Shown: positions 1 through 9,502 of the stretch, piece by piece
How the letters are laid out: every line of letters starts with the position of its first letter
How positions within the stretch are numbered: position 1 is the first letter of the stretch
Source: JABABV01 sp965222855
GTDB taxonomy: Bacteria; Bacillota_I; Bacilli_A; Mycoplasmatales; JABABV01
Reading direction: 5' to 3'
NCBI GenBank assembly: GCA_965222855.1
Contig: CBDCUL010000005.1
Coordinates: 1 to 33,839, forward strand
Length of the DNA: 33,839 nucleotides
Notes under the pieces: generated by a model
The model's database searches: none
Told to the model about the DNA's origin: nothing
The model's input: the letters and a program-made list of their open reading frames with translations, nothing else
Program-made: the position numbers and the translations under genes

Positions 1-2
1 TT

Positions 3-350
3 ACTTATGACTCATTTCATCCTTATAATGTATCAATGTGAAAATGTATTCAACAACCAAATAAGCCATATGATTTTACAGATTTCAAAAAAAGTGCTTT
101 AAGTGAAAATTCTTATAACATCGTTCATAATTCAACACCGCGTGTTACTCGTTGAGCTGATGTTCCCGCAGCTAAACTGCATTTTAAAAATCAAACAGTT
201 CTGGGTTTTACAATTGTTGTCAACATCTATTCTGATTATGATGAACCTAAAATTATTTTAGCTACTTTTACAATTACTTTTAATAATAAAACTTATCAAA
301 AATATTCAGTCAATAATTGAATTTGTAGCAAACTGCCAAATGAAGAATAA
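3..350 (+). CDS. Repeat lipoprotein, 3' end (partial)
   Basis: This is the C-terminal 115 residues of a gene that begins before the window, read with TGA as Trp. It starts in the tail of one repeat (H-P-Y-N-V ... W-K-C-I-Q-Q-P) and contains one complete repeat (Y-D-F-T-D-F-K-K-S-A-L-S-E ... N-I-V-H-N ... A-T-F-T-I-T-F). It ends at TAA with an N-N-W-I-C tail. The repeat is the same as in the eight similar genes of this window, so the product is inferred to be a surface lipoprotein of that family. The signal peptide lies outside the window. The function is unknown. Confidence 0.8.
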
Positions 351-371
351 TGACCAATTATAGAATGCTTT

Positions 372-400
372 AAAAAAGTTAGTCACAACTAACTTTTTTT
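372..400 (+). terminator. Intrinsic terminator
   Basis: An 11-bp stem (AAAAAGTTAGT paired with ACTAACTTTTT) with a CACA loop ends in a T run 22 nt after the stop of the partial lipoprotein gene. A close relative of this hairpin is found at 2278-2305, before the next duplicated promoter. Confidence 0.8.
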
Positions 401-463
401 AGTAATTACTAATGATAATAATTACTAAAAATCTCAATCAATATGTTATTATAATAATATAAT
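401..463 (+). promoter_or_regulatory. Promoter with paired AGTAATTACT palindromes
   Basis: The 10-bp palindrome AGTAATTACT (401-410) is followed 16 nt downstream, start to start, by a near-copy AATAATTACT (417-426). A TATAAT -10 hexamer lies at 458-463. The module is repeated in front of the gene at 2399 with identical spacing. The paired palindromes look like an operator or a conserved upstream element. No regulator gene is identifiable. Confidence 0.5.
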
Positions 464-494
464 TAGGTGAGTTGATGATTGGAGATTGTAAGCT

Positions 495-2180
495 ATGAAA
501 TTATTAAAAATGATTAAAATGAGTATTTTATCAATCACAAGTATTAGTGGTGTAACTTTCGCAATTAATAGTTGTGCGATCAATAATAGTTACCAGCAAG
601 ATGCTACAGAGTTTAAAGAATTTGAAAAGAAAGCTGAAAATGAAAGTTTAGAGAATATTGTTAGTGATTCTAATCCCGGGGCAAATGGATGAGACGACAT
701 TGCTGCTAGTAATTTAACGCAAAATCTCTTCAAAGTAGATGGTCATAAGATTAGTGTGTTAATTGGAGTAATATCACGTAAAGAAGCAGCAACGTTTAGT
801 ATTACTTATACTCAATATAAACCATATAATGTTTATGATTGAGAATGTGAAATTCAACCATCACGCCCAACTGATTTTAATTTCTTTAAAATGATGGCAA
901 AAGTTGAATCACTTTCAAATATTGTTGAATATGCCAATAATCCCGCAGTCGTTGGTTGGGAAGGAGTTCAAAATAGTGATTTAGTAAAATTATCAACTAC
1001 CGAAACTAAAGATTCAATTACGATTAATATTAAGAATAGTTTAAAACATCAATCAGCCTTGTTTACCGCTTTTTATATTATGAAGACCTCTTATCAATTA
1101 GTTGATTGATCATGTCAACAACAACCAATAGCGTTGCCTAATTTTGATGACTTTAAAAAAGCGGCTGAAGCTGAAAGCGCAATCAACGTTGTTAAAAATG
1201 CTAGCTTTCCAGCTCAAGGTTGAAATAAAGCAATTGCTAATAATTTGAAAATTGAAACTGATACGATTATTCATAAAACATTAGTTGTTAAAATATATGA
1301 TGTAGTTAAAGCTGAAAGTGCCACTTTCAGCAATACTTACAAAATCGATCATAAATATAATGTTGACTTATGAAGATGTGTCTTGCAACCAACTCAATTA
1401 CCAGTGTTTGCTGATTTTGAAAAAACAGCTATGCTTGAATCATTAATTCATATTGTGGCTCAAACAAAACCTAATGGGTGAGATAAATTATCAGTCAATG
1501 ATTTATCTGCTCATGGAAAATCAAGCACTAGTAATTCGGTTATAATTAATATTATTTCAAAATCAAAACAAGAAATAGCTACATTTACAGCAACTTATCG
1601 TCCTTTTGAAGCTTATAAAATCAGTGATTGAAAATGTAGTGATTTACCAAAATCATTACCTAATTTTGATGAGTTTAAAAAAGCAGCACAAGCAGAAAGT
1701 GCAATTAATATTCTTAAGAATGCAACAATTAAAGCTAACTGAAATATTAAATCAGCAACTGATTTTATCATTTTAACATCAAACATAGTTAATCAAAATA
1801 CAGTCATCAAAACTATTGTGTGACAATCAACGAAAGAAGTTGTCATATTTAGTGCTACTTATCACGAGTATCAATCTTATAAAGTTAGTGATTGACAATG
1901 TATTAGTCAACCAAAATTAGCACCTACTTGAACTGATTATTGACATAATGCTTATGGAGAATTAGCATGAAGAATTGTTAAAAATGCTCATCCAACAAAA
2001 ACAGCTTGAATTAATGATGATAATTCGAACTTCTTTTTTAAAGGTGCTAAATCAAATCGTAACAATACGATTACACTATATATCGGTAATCATTCTAGAC
2101 ATAATGCCGGAGCGGGATTCACAGCACATTATAATCTTTATCATTCTTATAATGTGACAGATTGAAAATTATTGACTTAA
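495..2180 (+). CDS. Repeat lipoprotein, six repeats
   Basis: 561 residues with TGA as Trp. The N-terminus M-K-L-L-K-M-I-K-M-S-I-L-S is a basic and hydrophobic signal peptide ending in a Cys (A-I-N-S-C, residue 27) that suits lipid modification, though this lipobox is not canonical. Six tandem repeats follow, starting near T-E-F-K-E-F, F-N-F-F-K-M, N-F-D-D-F-K-K, V-F-A-D-F-E-K, N-F-D-E-F-K-K and T-W-T-D-Y-W. The first five end in W-x-C; the last is a variant cap (V-K-N-A-H-P-T-K-T-A-W) ending W-K-L-L-T without Cys. A GGAG ribosome site precedes the ATG. It is most like the next gene (2399) in its first three repeats, so one is a duplicate of the other. The repeat resembles mollicute lipoprotein-associated variable surface domains in style. 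Function is unknown. Confidence 0.85.
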
Positions 2181-2202
2181 CTAAAAAAAATAAGCAATCT
2201 TT

Positions 2203-2240
2203 TAAACTATCTAAATTAGTTAACTAATTTAGATAGTTTA
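2203..2240. repeat. 38-bp perfect palindrome
   Basis: The 19-nt half TAAACTATCTAAATTAGTT is followed directly by its exact reverse complement, with no spacer. It lies 23 nt after the stop codon of the 495-2180 gene. As RNA it would fold into a strong hairpin followed by a weak T stretch, so it may act as a terminator, but a second, more conventional terminator follows at 2278. Confidence 0.85.
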
Positions 2241-2277
2241 GTATTATAGAACATTAAGTACTGAATATAGTCATTTT

Positions 2278-2305
2278 AAAAAGTTAGTTTAGCTAACTTT
2301 TTTTA
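2278..2305 (+). terminator. Intrinsic terminator
   Basis: A hairpin AAAAAGTTAG / CTAACTTTTT with a 5-nt loop and a T run. It is homologous to the one at 372-400 and belongs to the same duplicated intergenic block. Confidence 0.7.
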
Positions 2306-2367
2306 GTAATTACTAATGATAGTAATTACTAAAAATGTTAATCAATATGTTATTATAATAATATAAT
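2305..2367 (+). promoter_or_regulatory. Promoter with paired AGTAATTACT palindromes (second copy)
   Basis: Two exact AGTAATTACT palindromes lie at 2305-2314 and 2321-2330, with a TATAAT -10 box at 2362-2367. The 16-nt and 31-nt spacings are the same as in the copy at 401-463, although the flanking sequence has diverged in places. Confidence 0.5.
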
Positions 2368-2398
2368 TAGGTTACTATATGATCGGAGATTATAAGTT

Positions 2399-4405
2399 AT
2401 GAAATTCTGAAAAATTATCAAAATGAGTATTTTATCGATCACCAGTATGAGTGGGGTAATTTTTGCGATTGATAGCTGTGGAATCAATGATAGTTATCCG
2501 CAAAATAATAAAGATTTTAAAGAGTTTGAAAAGAAAGCTGAAAGTGAAAGTTTAGAGAATATTATTAGTGATTCTAATCCAGCACCAAATGGATGAGCAA
2601 GCATTGCTGCTAATAATTTAACACAAAATCTCTTCAAAGTAAATGGTCATAAGATTAGTGTGTTAATTGGAGTTATATCACTTAAACAAGCAGCAACGTT
2701 TAGTATTACTTATACTAAAAATAAACCATATAATGTTTATGATTGATCATGTTTAATTCAACCATCACGTCCAACTGATTTTAATTTCTTCAAAATGATG
2801 GCTAAAGTTGAACCAGTTTTGAATATTGTTGAATATGCCAATAATCCAGCTGTTGCTGGTTGAGAAAAAGTTGCAGCTAGTGATTTAGTTAAGTTATCAA
2901 TTACTGCTACTAAAGATTCAATCACAATTAATATTAAAGATAGTTTAAAACATCAATCAGCATTGTTTAAAGCATCATATATTATGAATACTGCTTATCA
3001 ATTAGTTGATTGATCATGTCAACAACAACCAGTAGCGTTGCCTAATTTTGATGACTTTAAAAAAGCGGCTGAAGCTGAAAGCGCAATCAACGTTGTTGAC
3101 CATGCCAACTCACCAGCTCAAGGTTGAAATAAAGCAATTGCTAATAATGTAAAAATTGAAACTGATACGATAGTTCATAATACATTAGTGCTTAAAATCT
3201 ATGATGTAGTTAAAGCTGAAAGTGCCACTTTCAGCAATACTTACACGATGGATCATAAATATAATATTGATTTATGAAGATGTGTTCTGCAACCAACTCA
3301 ATTGCCGGTTTTTAGTGATTTTAAAAAAGCGGCTGAAGCTGAGAGTATTGAAAATATTTTAAAAAATGCTAATCCTAAAGCGATTGGATGGGATAATTTA
3401 CCGAAAAATGATTTATTGCCATCTGGAGTGTCGACAACTAAGAATTCAGTTATAATTAATATTATTGCGATTTCTAAAAAATCAGTCGAAAGTTTTGAAG
3501 CTACTTATACTGATTTTGTTGCTTATAAAGTAACTGATTGAAAAAGTATTGCTAAGCCAAAATTATTACCTAATTTTGATGACTTTACAAAAAAAGCTGA
3601 AAGAGAAAGTGCAATTAATATTGTTAACCACTCTGGTCTAACAGCAAATACTGGGTGAGTTGGACTAGGTGTAAACGATGTTATTATTAAAAGCAAAACA
3701 ACTGATAAACATAATAATGTAATTGAAACAATTGGGGCGATTTCTCGAAATGAAATAGCAACTTTTACTGCAACTTACACTAGATTTCAAAGATATACTA
3801 TCAACGATTGAACATGTAATATTAAACCAAAAAAATCAATTTATAATTTTGCTAATTTTACGAAAAAAGCAAAAGCAGAATCATTAATTAATATTGTGAA
3901 AAACGCTACTAATAAAGCTAGTGGTTGAGATAAAGTAACTGCTGGTGATTTATCTCAACCAACATGATCAGTCACAAAAAATTCAGTCAGTGTTTCATTT
4001 ATATATAAGATGTCTCCATCTCAAGGATCTATCGCTACATTTAGCGCTACTTATCCATATTTTGAAGCTTATAAAGTCAAAGATTGATCATGTAGTATTC
4101 AACCAAAATTATTGCCAAATTGAGATGAATTTAAAGCTGCAGCTTTGGCTGATGCAAACTTAAAGAATAACATAGGAGCCGGCAGAATTGTCAGAAATGC
4201 GAATCCAGCATTTCCAAAATGAGCACACGTTCCTAAAACGGTGACATTTACATCGTTCGGAACCCAAGTTAATGAGACTGCTAAAACTATAATTGCTATT
4301 ATATCAACAACCGACAGTGTATATGAGGGTAGCGCTTATTTTAGAATAAGTTATTCTCTTTATAAAACTTATAATATAAAAGATTGAGAATATATTACTC
4401 ACTAG
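2399..4405 (+). CDS. Repeat lipoprotein, seven repeats
   Basis: 668 residues with TGA as Trp. The signal peptide M-K-F-W-K-I-I-K-M-S-I-L-S ends at A-I-D-S-C. Seven repeats follow, starting near K-D-F-K-E-F, F-N-F-F-K-M, N-F-D-D-F-K-K, V-F-S-D-F-K-K, N-F-D-D-F-T-K, N-F-A-N-F-T-K and N-W-D-E-F-K-A. Repeats 1-3 closely match those of the upstream paralogue at 495, while repeats 5-7 differ, so the two genes are mosaics. Most repeats carry one Cys in the W-x-C motif; repeat 4 has W-K-S and the last repeat ends W-E-Y-I-T-H without Cys. A CGGAG ribosome site precedes the ATG. It is presumed anchored to the outer face of the membrane. Function is unknown. Confidence 0.85.
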
Positions 4406-4512
4406 TAAATTAACATCTTTTAATATTTAATATAAGTATGTGTTGATTATATAGAATCAGTTAATTGTCATTATTGTTTTAATAATCTACCATTAGATAA
4501 AATTAACTTATA

Positions 4513-4561
4513 AAAACAAAAACAAAAACCAATATTAATTTGTTGGTTTTTGTTTTTGTTT
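4513..4561 (+). terminator. Intrinsic terminator
   Basis: A long A-rich arm ending ACCAA pairs with TTGGTTTTTGTTTTTGTT around an ATTAATTT loop. It closes the 2399 gene. A shorter homologue is found at 6722-6751. Confidence 0.75.
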
Positions 4562-4667
4562 GCATATACTTTATAATATATGTATATCAAAATAAAAAAT
4601 ATCATAATTAAAAAGTAAATAATATAACAATATTAAAATCTATTTTATGAAAAATTGAGGCCCTCAA

Positions 4668-5291
4668 ATGAAATGATCACATAAAATAAAAATTACTTTT
4701 TTAGCTGCCTTAAGTGTTGGGATTATTACCCCTACTTTAAATAGTTGTGCTTCGCATCATAAAAAAACTCATCCAAATTTTAACGACTTTAAAAAAGCAG
4801 CAGAAGCAGAATCATTAATCAATATTGTTATTAATGCCAATCCTCAAGCTACTGGTTGGTCTGGTGTAACAGCTAGTGATTTAATTAATCCTAATTGAAC
4901 AACAACATCAAATTTAGTCAGCGTTTCAATTATTTCTACACTAAATGCAGCTATCGCTACATTTAGTGCTAAGTATACTAATTTAAAAGCTTATCAAGTA
5001 AGTGATTGAGGATGTAGCAAACAACCAAAGTTATTACCAAGTTGAAGAGATTTCTGAACTAATGCTTTAGGTGAAGTTGCTTGAAAAATTGTTAAGAATG
5101 CTCATCCAACAAAAACAGCTTGAATCAATGATGATAATTCTAAATTCAGTTTTAAAAGTGATCGCAAAATTAATAATCACACAATTACAGTAGCAATTGG
5201 TGATGCTGGTCGAACTCCTGGAGCTGTCTTTCAAATAACTTATACGCTTTATAAAGCTTATCAAGTAAGTGATTGAAAATTAATTGCTTAA
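4668..5291 (+). CDS. Repeat lipoprotein, two repeats
   Basis: 207 residues. The signal peptide M-K-W-S-H-K-I-K-I-T-F-L ends at L-N-S-C. There is one standard repeat (N-F-N-D-F-K-K-A-A-E-A-E-S to D-W-G-C-S-K-Q-P). A C-terminal variant follows (S-W-R-D-F-W ... V-K-N-A-H-P-T-K-T-A-W-I-N-D-D), ending W-K-L-I-A without Cys. That terminal variant closely matches the last repeat of the 495 gene, which suggests a dedicated C-terminal cap passed between paralogues. A GAGG ribosome site lies upstream. It is a short family member with the same presumed surface location. Confidence 0.85.
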
Positions 5292-5357
5292 CTTGATATA
5301 GCGAAAATAATCTGTTTTACTATTAATCTGTTTTATTAAAAAAATGGAGGTGCAAAA

Positions 5358-6548
5358 ATGAAATTATGAAATAAATTAAAAATTGGTTTTTTCTGCACAG
5401 TTAGTGTTGGATTGATTATTCCGTCTTTAACTAGTTGTTGAGGTTCTCATCATCATAAAAAGTCTGATGCTTTTGATGACTTTAAAAAAGCCGCAGAAGC
5501 GGAAAGTTTGATTAATATCGTTAATCAAACTAAACCTAATGGGTGAGATGGGGCAAAAAATAATAATTTACAAAAAATTGGTGATCCTATCATCAAAGAT
5601 AATACGATCACAATTTTAGTTAAATATGATTTAAAACTACAAGGCGCATCATTTAGTATTACTTATGTGCCTCAGACTAAATATAATGTCACTAATTGAA
5701 AATGTAGTAAACAACCTGGAAAATTACCTAATCTCAGTGACTTTAGATATGCTGCTGAAAAGGAATCAGCCGTTAATATTATTAATAATGCAAATCCAAA
5801 AGCTAATGGTTGACCAAAATTAGAAAGTAGTGATTTAGTTAAAAGTGATCAAGAACAAAGTGATGGTGTTGTTTCTATAATATATTCAACATCTCAAAAT
5901 CAAACTGCTGAATTTCGTGCTACTTATAAAACAGATCAAGCATATATAGTTAGTGATTGAAAATGCAATATTCAACCAGATGATTGACCAACTTTAGCTA
6001 ACTTTACTAGAAAAGCAATAGCCGAAGCACCAATTAATATTATTCGTAACGCTAATCCTAAAGCTGATGGTTGAGACGGTGTAATAGCTAGTCAAGTAGA
6101 AAAAATTGGAAAAGCACGAATTGTGAAAGTTCCTTTTAAAAATGCTACCACTGTCACTATTGTTATCAAAGCATATAGTCCCCAATATAAAGAACAAGAA
6201 GTTGCTTCATTTTCAATTCGGTGGTCTTTAAACGTCTCATATGATCTTAGTAAATGAAGCTGTAGTGGGGACCCTAATCCTCTGCCCACTATCAAGGATT
6301 TTAAAGGTGAAGCTGAAGAAGCTAAACCAATTGATATTGTGATGTTTCACGATCATCCACGAGCTAAAGGTTGACCAGTACAAAATGTTTTTGATCTAGT
6401 TAAACTACGTTCAAGTGAAACACCAACCTCAGTTACCTTTATTATCTTTTGAAAAAGGACAAACAAAACTGCTGAATTCACAATAAATTATGTTCAATAT
6501 TTACCATATAATATCAACGATTGATTTTGTTCAAAACAACCTTATTAA
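5358..6548 (+). CDS. Repeat lipoprotein, four repeats
   Basis: 396 residues. The signal peptide M-K-L-W-N-K-L-K-I-G-F-F-C-T-V-S ends at L-T-S-C-W, followed by a His/Lys stretch (S-H-H-H-K-K). Four repeats start near A-F-D-D-F-K-K, L-S-D-F-R-Y, L-A-N-F-T-R and I-K-D-F-K-G; the last two are divergent (the fourth has V-M-F-H-D-H-P-R-A-K-G-W). The protein ends C-S-K-Q-P-Y. The ribosome site GGAGGT is strong. The gene at 6893 is a close tandem paralogue that lacks the equivalent of the second repeat. Function is unknown. Confidence 0.85.
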
Positions 6549-6610
6549 GAATATACATTGAAAAGTGTAAGTAAAATGAAATTATTTAAAAAATAAATTT
6601 TATTTATGAA
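6549..6610 (+). pseudogene. Remnant start of a deleted lipoprotein gene
   Basis: After the stop at 6546 the sequence reads GAATATACATTG ... GTAAGTAAA then ATG-AAA-TTA-TTT-AAA-AAA-TAA, giving M-K-L-F-K-K and a stop. The same junction, in working form, lies at 7820-7870 before the gene at 7842, whose product also begins M-K-L-F-K-K. This is therefore the scar of a paralogue of the 7842/8505 genes that was lost when the downstream copy was inserted or the original deleted. Confidence 0.7.
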
Positions 6611-6721
6611 CAACAACTAGATTAGCAAAAAAATAATAATTAAATATTTTAATATATATATATATAATTACTACTACTATGTTAATAATTTAGCAATTTT
6701 TACAAAATTAATCTATTAAAT

Positions 6722-6751
6722 AAAAACCAATATTAATTTATTGGTTTTTAT
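6722..6751 (+). terminator. Intrinsic terminator
   Basis: A stem AAAAACCAATA / TATTGGTTTTT with a short TTAATT loop and a T run. The rest of the 344-nt gap (6549-6892) holds the lipoprotein scar, two short TA-dinucleotide runs (near 6652 and 6772) and a copy of the leader found before the 5358 gene. Confidence 0.7.
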
Positions 6752-6892
6752 TCATTTAATATACCTTATAATATATATATATATATATATCAATTAATTT
6801 TTATTTTAATTGATAAAAAGCTAATCATTATTCTTAATTAAAATAATCTGTTTTACTATTAATCTGTTTTGTGAAAAAATGGAGGTGCAAAA

Positions 6893-7819
6893 ATGAAATT
6901 ATGAAATAAATTAAAAATTGGTTTTTTCTGCACAGTTAGTGTCGGATTGATTATTCCGTCTTTAACTAGTTGTTGAGGTTCTCATCATCATAAAAAGTCT
7001 GATGCTTTTGATGACTTTAAAAAAGCCGCAGAAGCAGAAAGTTTTGCAAATATTATTAAAAACGCTAATCCTAAAGCTGATGGTTGAGATAGGGCAGAAA
7101 ATAATAATTTATATAAAATTGGTGATCCTATCATCAAAGATAATACGATCACCATTTTAATGGAATACGATTTAAAATCACAAAGTGCATCATTTAGTAT
7201 TACTTATGTACCTCAGACTAAATATAATGTCACTAATTGAAAATGTAGTGATGGACCAAATGTTTACCCCAATTTTTATAGTTTCACTAGATGTTCTGAA
7301 TCTGAAGCACCAATTAATATTATTCGTAACGCCACTCCAAAACCAGATGGTTGAGCTGGTGTAATAGCTAGTCAAGTTGAAAAAATTGGAAAAGCACGAA
7401 TTGTGAAACAAAATATCACTATTGTGATTAAAGCATATAGTCCTCAATATAAAGAACAAGAAGTTGCTTCGTTTTCAATTCAGTATGTTAAAGCTATCCC
7501 ATATGATGTTAGCAAATGAATCTGTAGTGTGCACCCCAATGTGGTGCCCACTATCAAGGATTTTAAAGGTGAAGCTGAAGAAGCTAAACCAATTGATATT
7601 GTGATGTTTCACGATCATCCACGAGCTAAAGGTTGACCAACATGAAATGTGTTTACTCTATCTAAACTACGCTCAAGTGAAACACCAACTTCAGTTACCT
7701 TTGTTATTCTTTGAACAAAAACAGACAAGACTACTCAAACTGCTGAATTCACAATAAATTATGTTCAATATTTACCATATGATATTCATGATTGATTTTG
7801 TTCAAAACAACCTTATTAA
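6893..7819 (+). CDS. Repeat lipoprotein, three repeats
   Basis: 308 residues. The signal peptide and first ~45 residues are nearly identical to the 5358 gene, as is its leader with the GGAGGT ribosome site. Three repeats follow (A-F-D-D-F-K-K, N-F-Y-S-F-T-R, I-K-D-F-K-G). The second repeat of the 5358 gene is missing, and a short insert present there (around V-P-F-K-N-A-T-T) is absent. The protein ends D-W-F-C-S-K-Q-P-Y. This is a tandem duplicate altered by loss of a repeat. Function is unknown. Confidence 0.85.
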
Positions 7820-7841
7820 GAATATACATTAAGGAGTATAA

Positions 7842-8474
7842 GTGAAATTATTTAAAAAAATTCAAGTTGGTTTATTATCAACTGTTAGTATCGCGTCAAC
7901 TGGAGTAGTGATTAGTAGTTGTGGTCATAAGAAACATGCTGTTGTTAATACTTATGATGATTTTGCAAAAGCGGCCGCCGCTGAGCTTATTATTAATGTT
8001 GTTACTCAAACTAAACCTAATGGGTGAGATGGCATGACTGCTGGTGACTTAGTCAGCAAAGGCTATTCTGAAAATCCTGAGATTGAAGTATTCCTGACAT
8101 TAAAATCAAGTTCCAAACAAGAAACCGCCCAATTTGGTGCTACTTATAAAACAAACCAAAAATATCAACTTAGTGATTGATCTGTTGTTAATCAACCAAA
8201 AAAATCAACAGATTTTGAAAACTTTAAAATTAAGGCTGAAGCCCAAGAGAAAGATTTATCAGACCTCGTGAAAAACGCTAATCCCAAAGCTACTGGTTGA
8301 GACTCTTTACCAAAGGGTGATTTAAGTAAAGTATCATCTAGTGAAACGACTAACTCAGTTATCTTTGTCATTTCCTCAAAAACAAAAGGTAAGCAAGCTG
8401 ACTTTACAGCAACTTATGTTCCTGATCAATTATATAAAATTAGTGATTGAGCTTGTACAAAACAACCTTATTAA
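7842..8474 (+). CDS. Repeat lipoprotein, two repeats, GTG start
   Basis: 210 residues. The GTG start is chosen because AAGGAG lies 7 nt upstream and the product aligns with the next paralogue from its first residue. The signal peptide M-K-L-F-K-K-I-Q-V-G-L-L-S-T-V-S ends at I-S-S-C-G-H-K-K-H. Two repeats follow (T-Y-D-D-F-A-K and D-F-E-N-F-K-I). The first ends W-S-V-V with no Cys and the second W-A-C-T-K-Q-P-Y. It lies 22 nt after the 6893 gene and probably shares its transcript. Confidence 0.85.
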
Positions 8475-8504
8475 TCATAAATTATAAAGGAAGTGTAATT
8501 TAAG

Positions 8505-9143
8505 ATGAAATTATTTAAAAAAATTCAAGTTGGTTTATTATCAACTGTTAGTGTTATATCAACTGGAGTAGTAATTAGTAGTTGTGGTCATAAGAAGCAT
8601 CCAGCTGGTACTAGTTTTAGTGATTTTAGCAAAGCTGTGCTAGCTGAAAGTGCTATTAATATCGTGCAAAATGCTCATCCACCAGCTCAAGGTTGGGATA
8701 TTGTACAAGCTGGTGATTTAAGTAAGGAGGCTAATCCTAACATCGTTGCTGGTATTAAAATAATAATTATTATTGATTTAGATACTAAAAATAAAGCTGC
8801 TAGTTTTACAGCAACTTATGTTGCTGATAAAGCCTATGATTTAAGTAGTGATTGAGGATGTAGTGTTCAACCTGATTTTACTAAGGCTTTCGATACTTTC
8901 AGATGAGAAGCAGAGCGCGCAACACCAGCTGACATTGTTAAAAATGCTAATCCCGGAGCTACTGGTTGAAATAATATGCCTAAAGGCGACATAATTAGTG
9001 GCCAAGCTAGTGAAACATTTAACTCTGTTATTCGTACACTTCATTCAACATCAAAAGGTAAGGATGCTCAATTTACTGCCCTTTATACTAAAGGTCAAAA
9101 ATATTCGATGACTGATTGAAAGTGTACTAGACAACCATATTAA
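8505..9143 (+). CDS. Repeat lipoprotein, two repeats
   Basis: 212 residues, a tandem paralogue of the 7842 gene with a near-identical signal peptide (I-S-S-C-G-H-K-K-H). Repeat 1 (S-F-S-D-F-S-K) contains an Ile-rich stretch (I-K-I-I-I-I-I-D) at the position of the usual beta-strand. Repeat 2 (A-F-D-T-F-R-W) ends W-K-C-T-R-Q-P-Y. It lies 30 nt after the previous stop, with AAGGAAG upstream. It is probably the last gene of the 6893-7842-8505 run. Function is unknown. Confidence 0.85.
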
Positions 9144-9207
9144 AAAATTTTTAAATAATTTTTTAAAATAAATGATATAATATTTTTTATAAATAAAAAA
9201 CCAAACT

Positions 9208-9377
9208 AATAATTATGGTGCAGAAATGCTTAATAGGGAATTTGGTGCAATACCAAAACTATCCCAGTAACCGTGAAAGAATGACGAACGCATATATTAC
9301 CATTGTATTTTTTAATAAATACGAGAAGGATATGTTAGTAGGTTTGAATTCTGAGTCGGTAGACCTGCCAAATTATT
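9208..9377 (+). ncRNA. Cobalamin-type riboswitch
   Basis: Hallmarks in order: P1 5' arm AATAATT (9208-9214); the conserved core TAATAGGGAA...GGTGCAATACC...ACTATCCC from 9230, with the G-G-G/C-C-C and GGTG/TACC helices; AACCGTGA near 9278; the diagnostic AGTCGGTAGACCTGCC box ending at 9369; and the P1 3' arm AATTATT (9371-9377), which pairs with the 5' arm. This matches the AdoCbl/B12 riboswitch layout, but with a small peripheral region. A TATAAT lies upstream at 9176-9181. It precedes a lipoprotein and an ECF S component, fitting control of cobalamin uptake. Cobalamin versus a related corrinoid cannot be settled from sequence. Confidence 0.88.
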
Positions 9378-9502
9378 GTTAAAAGTTAAAACTGCTGCGG
9401 AAAGTTTAAACTACTTAATGAAATACAATGATAATTTTTTGACTTGAAGCAGCGCTTTGAGTTGTTGATAAATTATTAATTACCTATTTGATTTAGAAGT
9501 TT

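Noticed and set aside
495..1109. Reading TGA as stop, giving many tiny ORFs
   Set aside because: TGA falls at conserved Trp positions in DnaK, PTS, ClpB and the repeats (D-W-K-C), so genetic code 4 applies throughout.
1975..2157. Short + strand ORFs in other frames within the lipoprotein genes (also near 3945, 18771, 19053, 19311, 20823)
   Set aside because: They are alternative frames of the repeat coding sequence, with biased Leu/Gln/Lys composition, no ribosome sites and no signal peptides.
6770..6792. TA-dinucleotide run as a phase-variation tract
   Set aside because: It is short, lies between a terminator and the next leader, and is similar to other A/T-rich spacers here; no promoter spacing effect can be argued.
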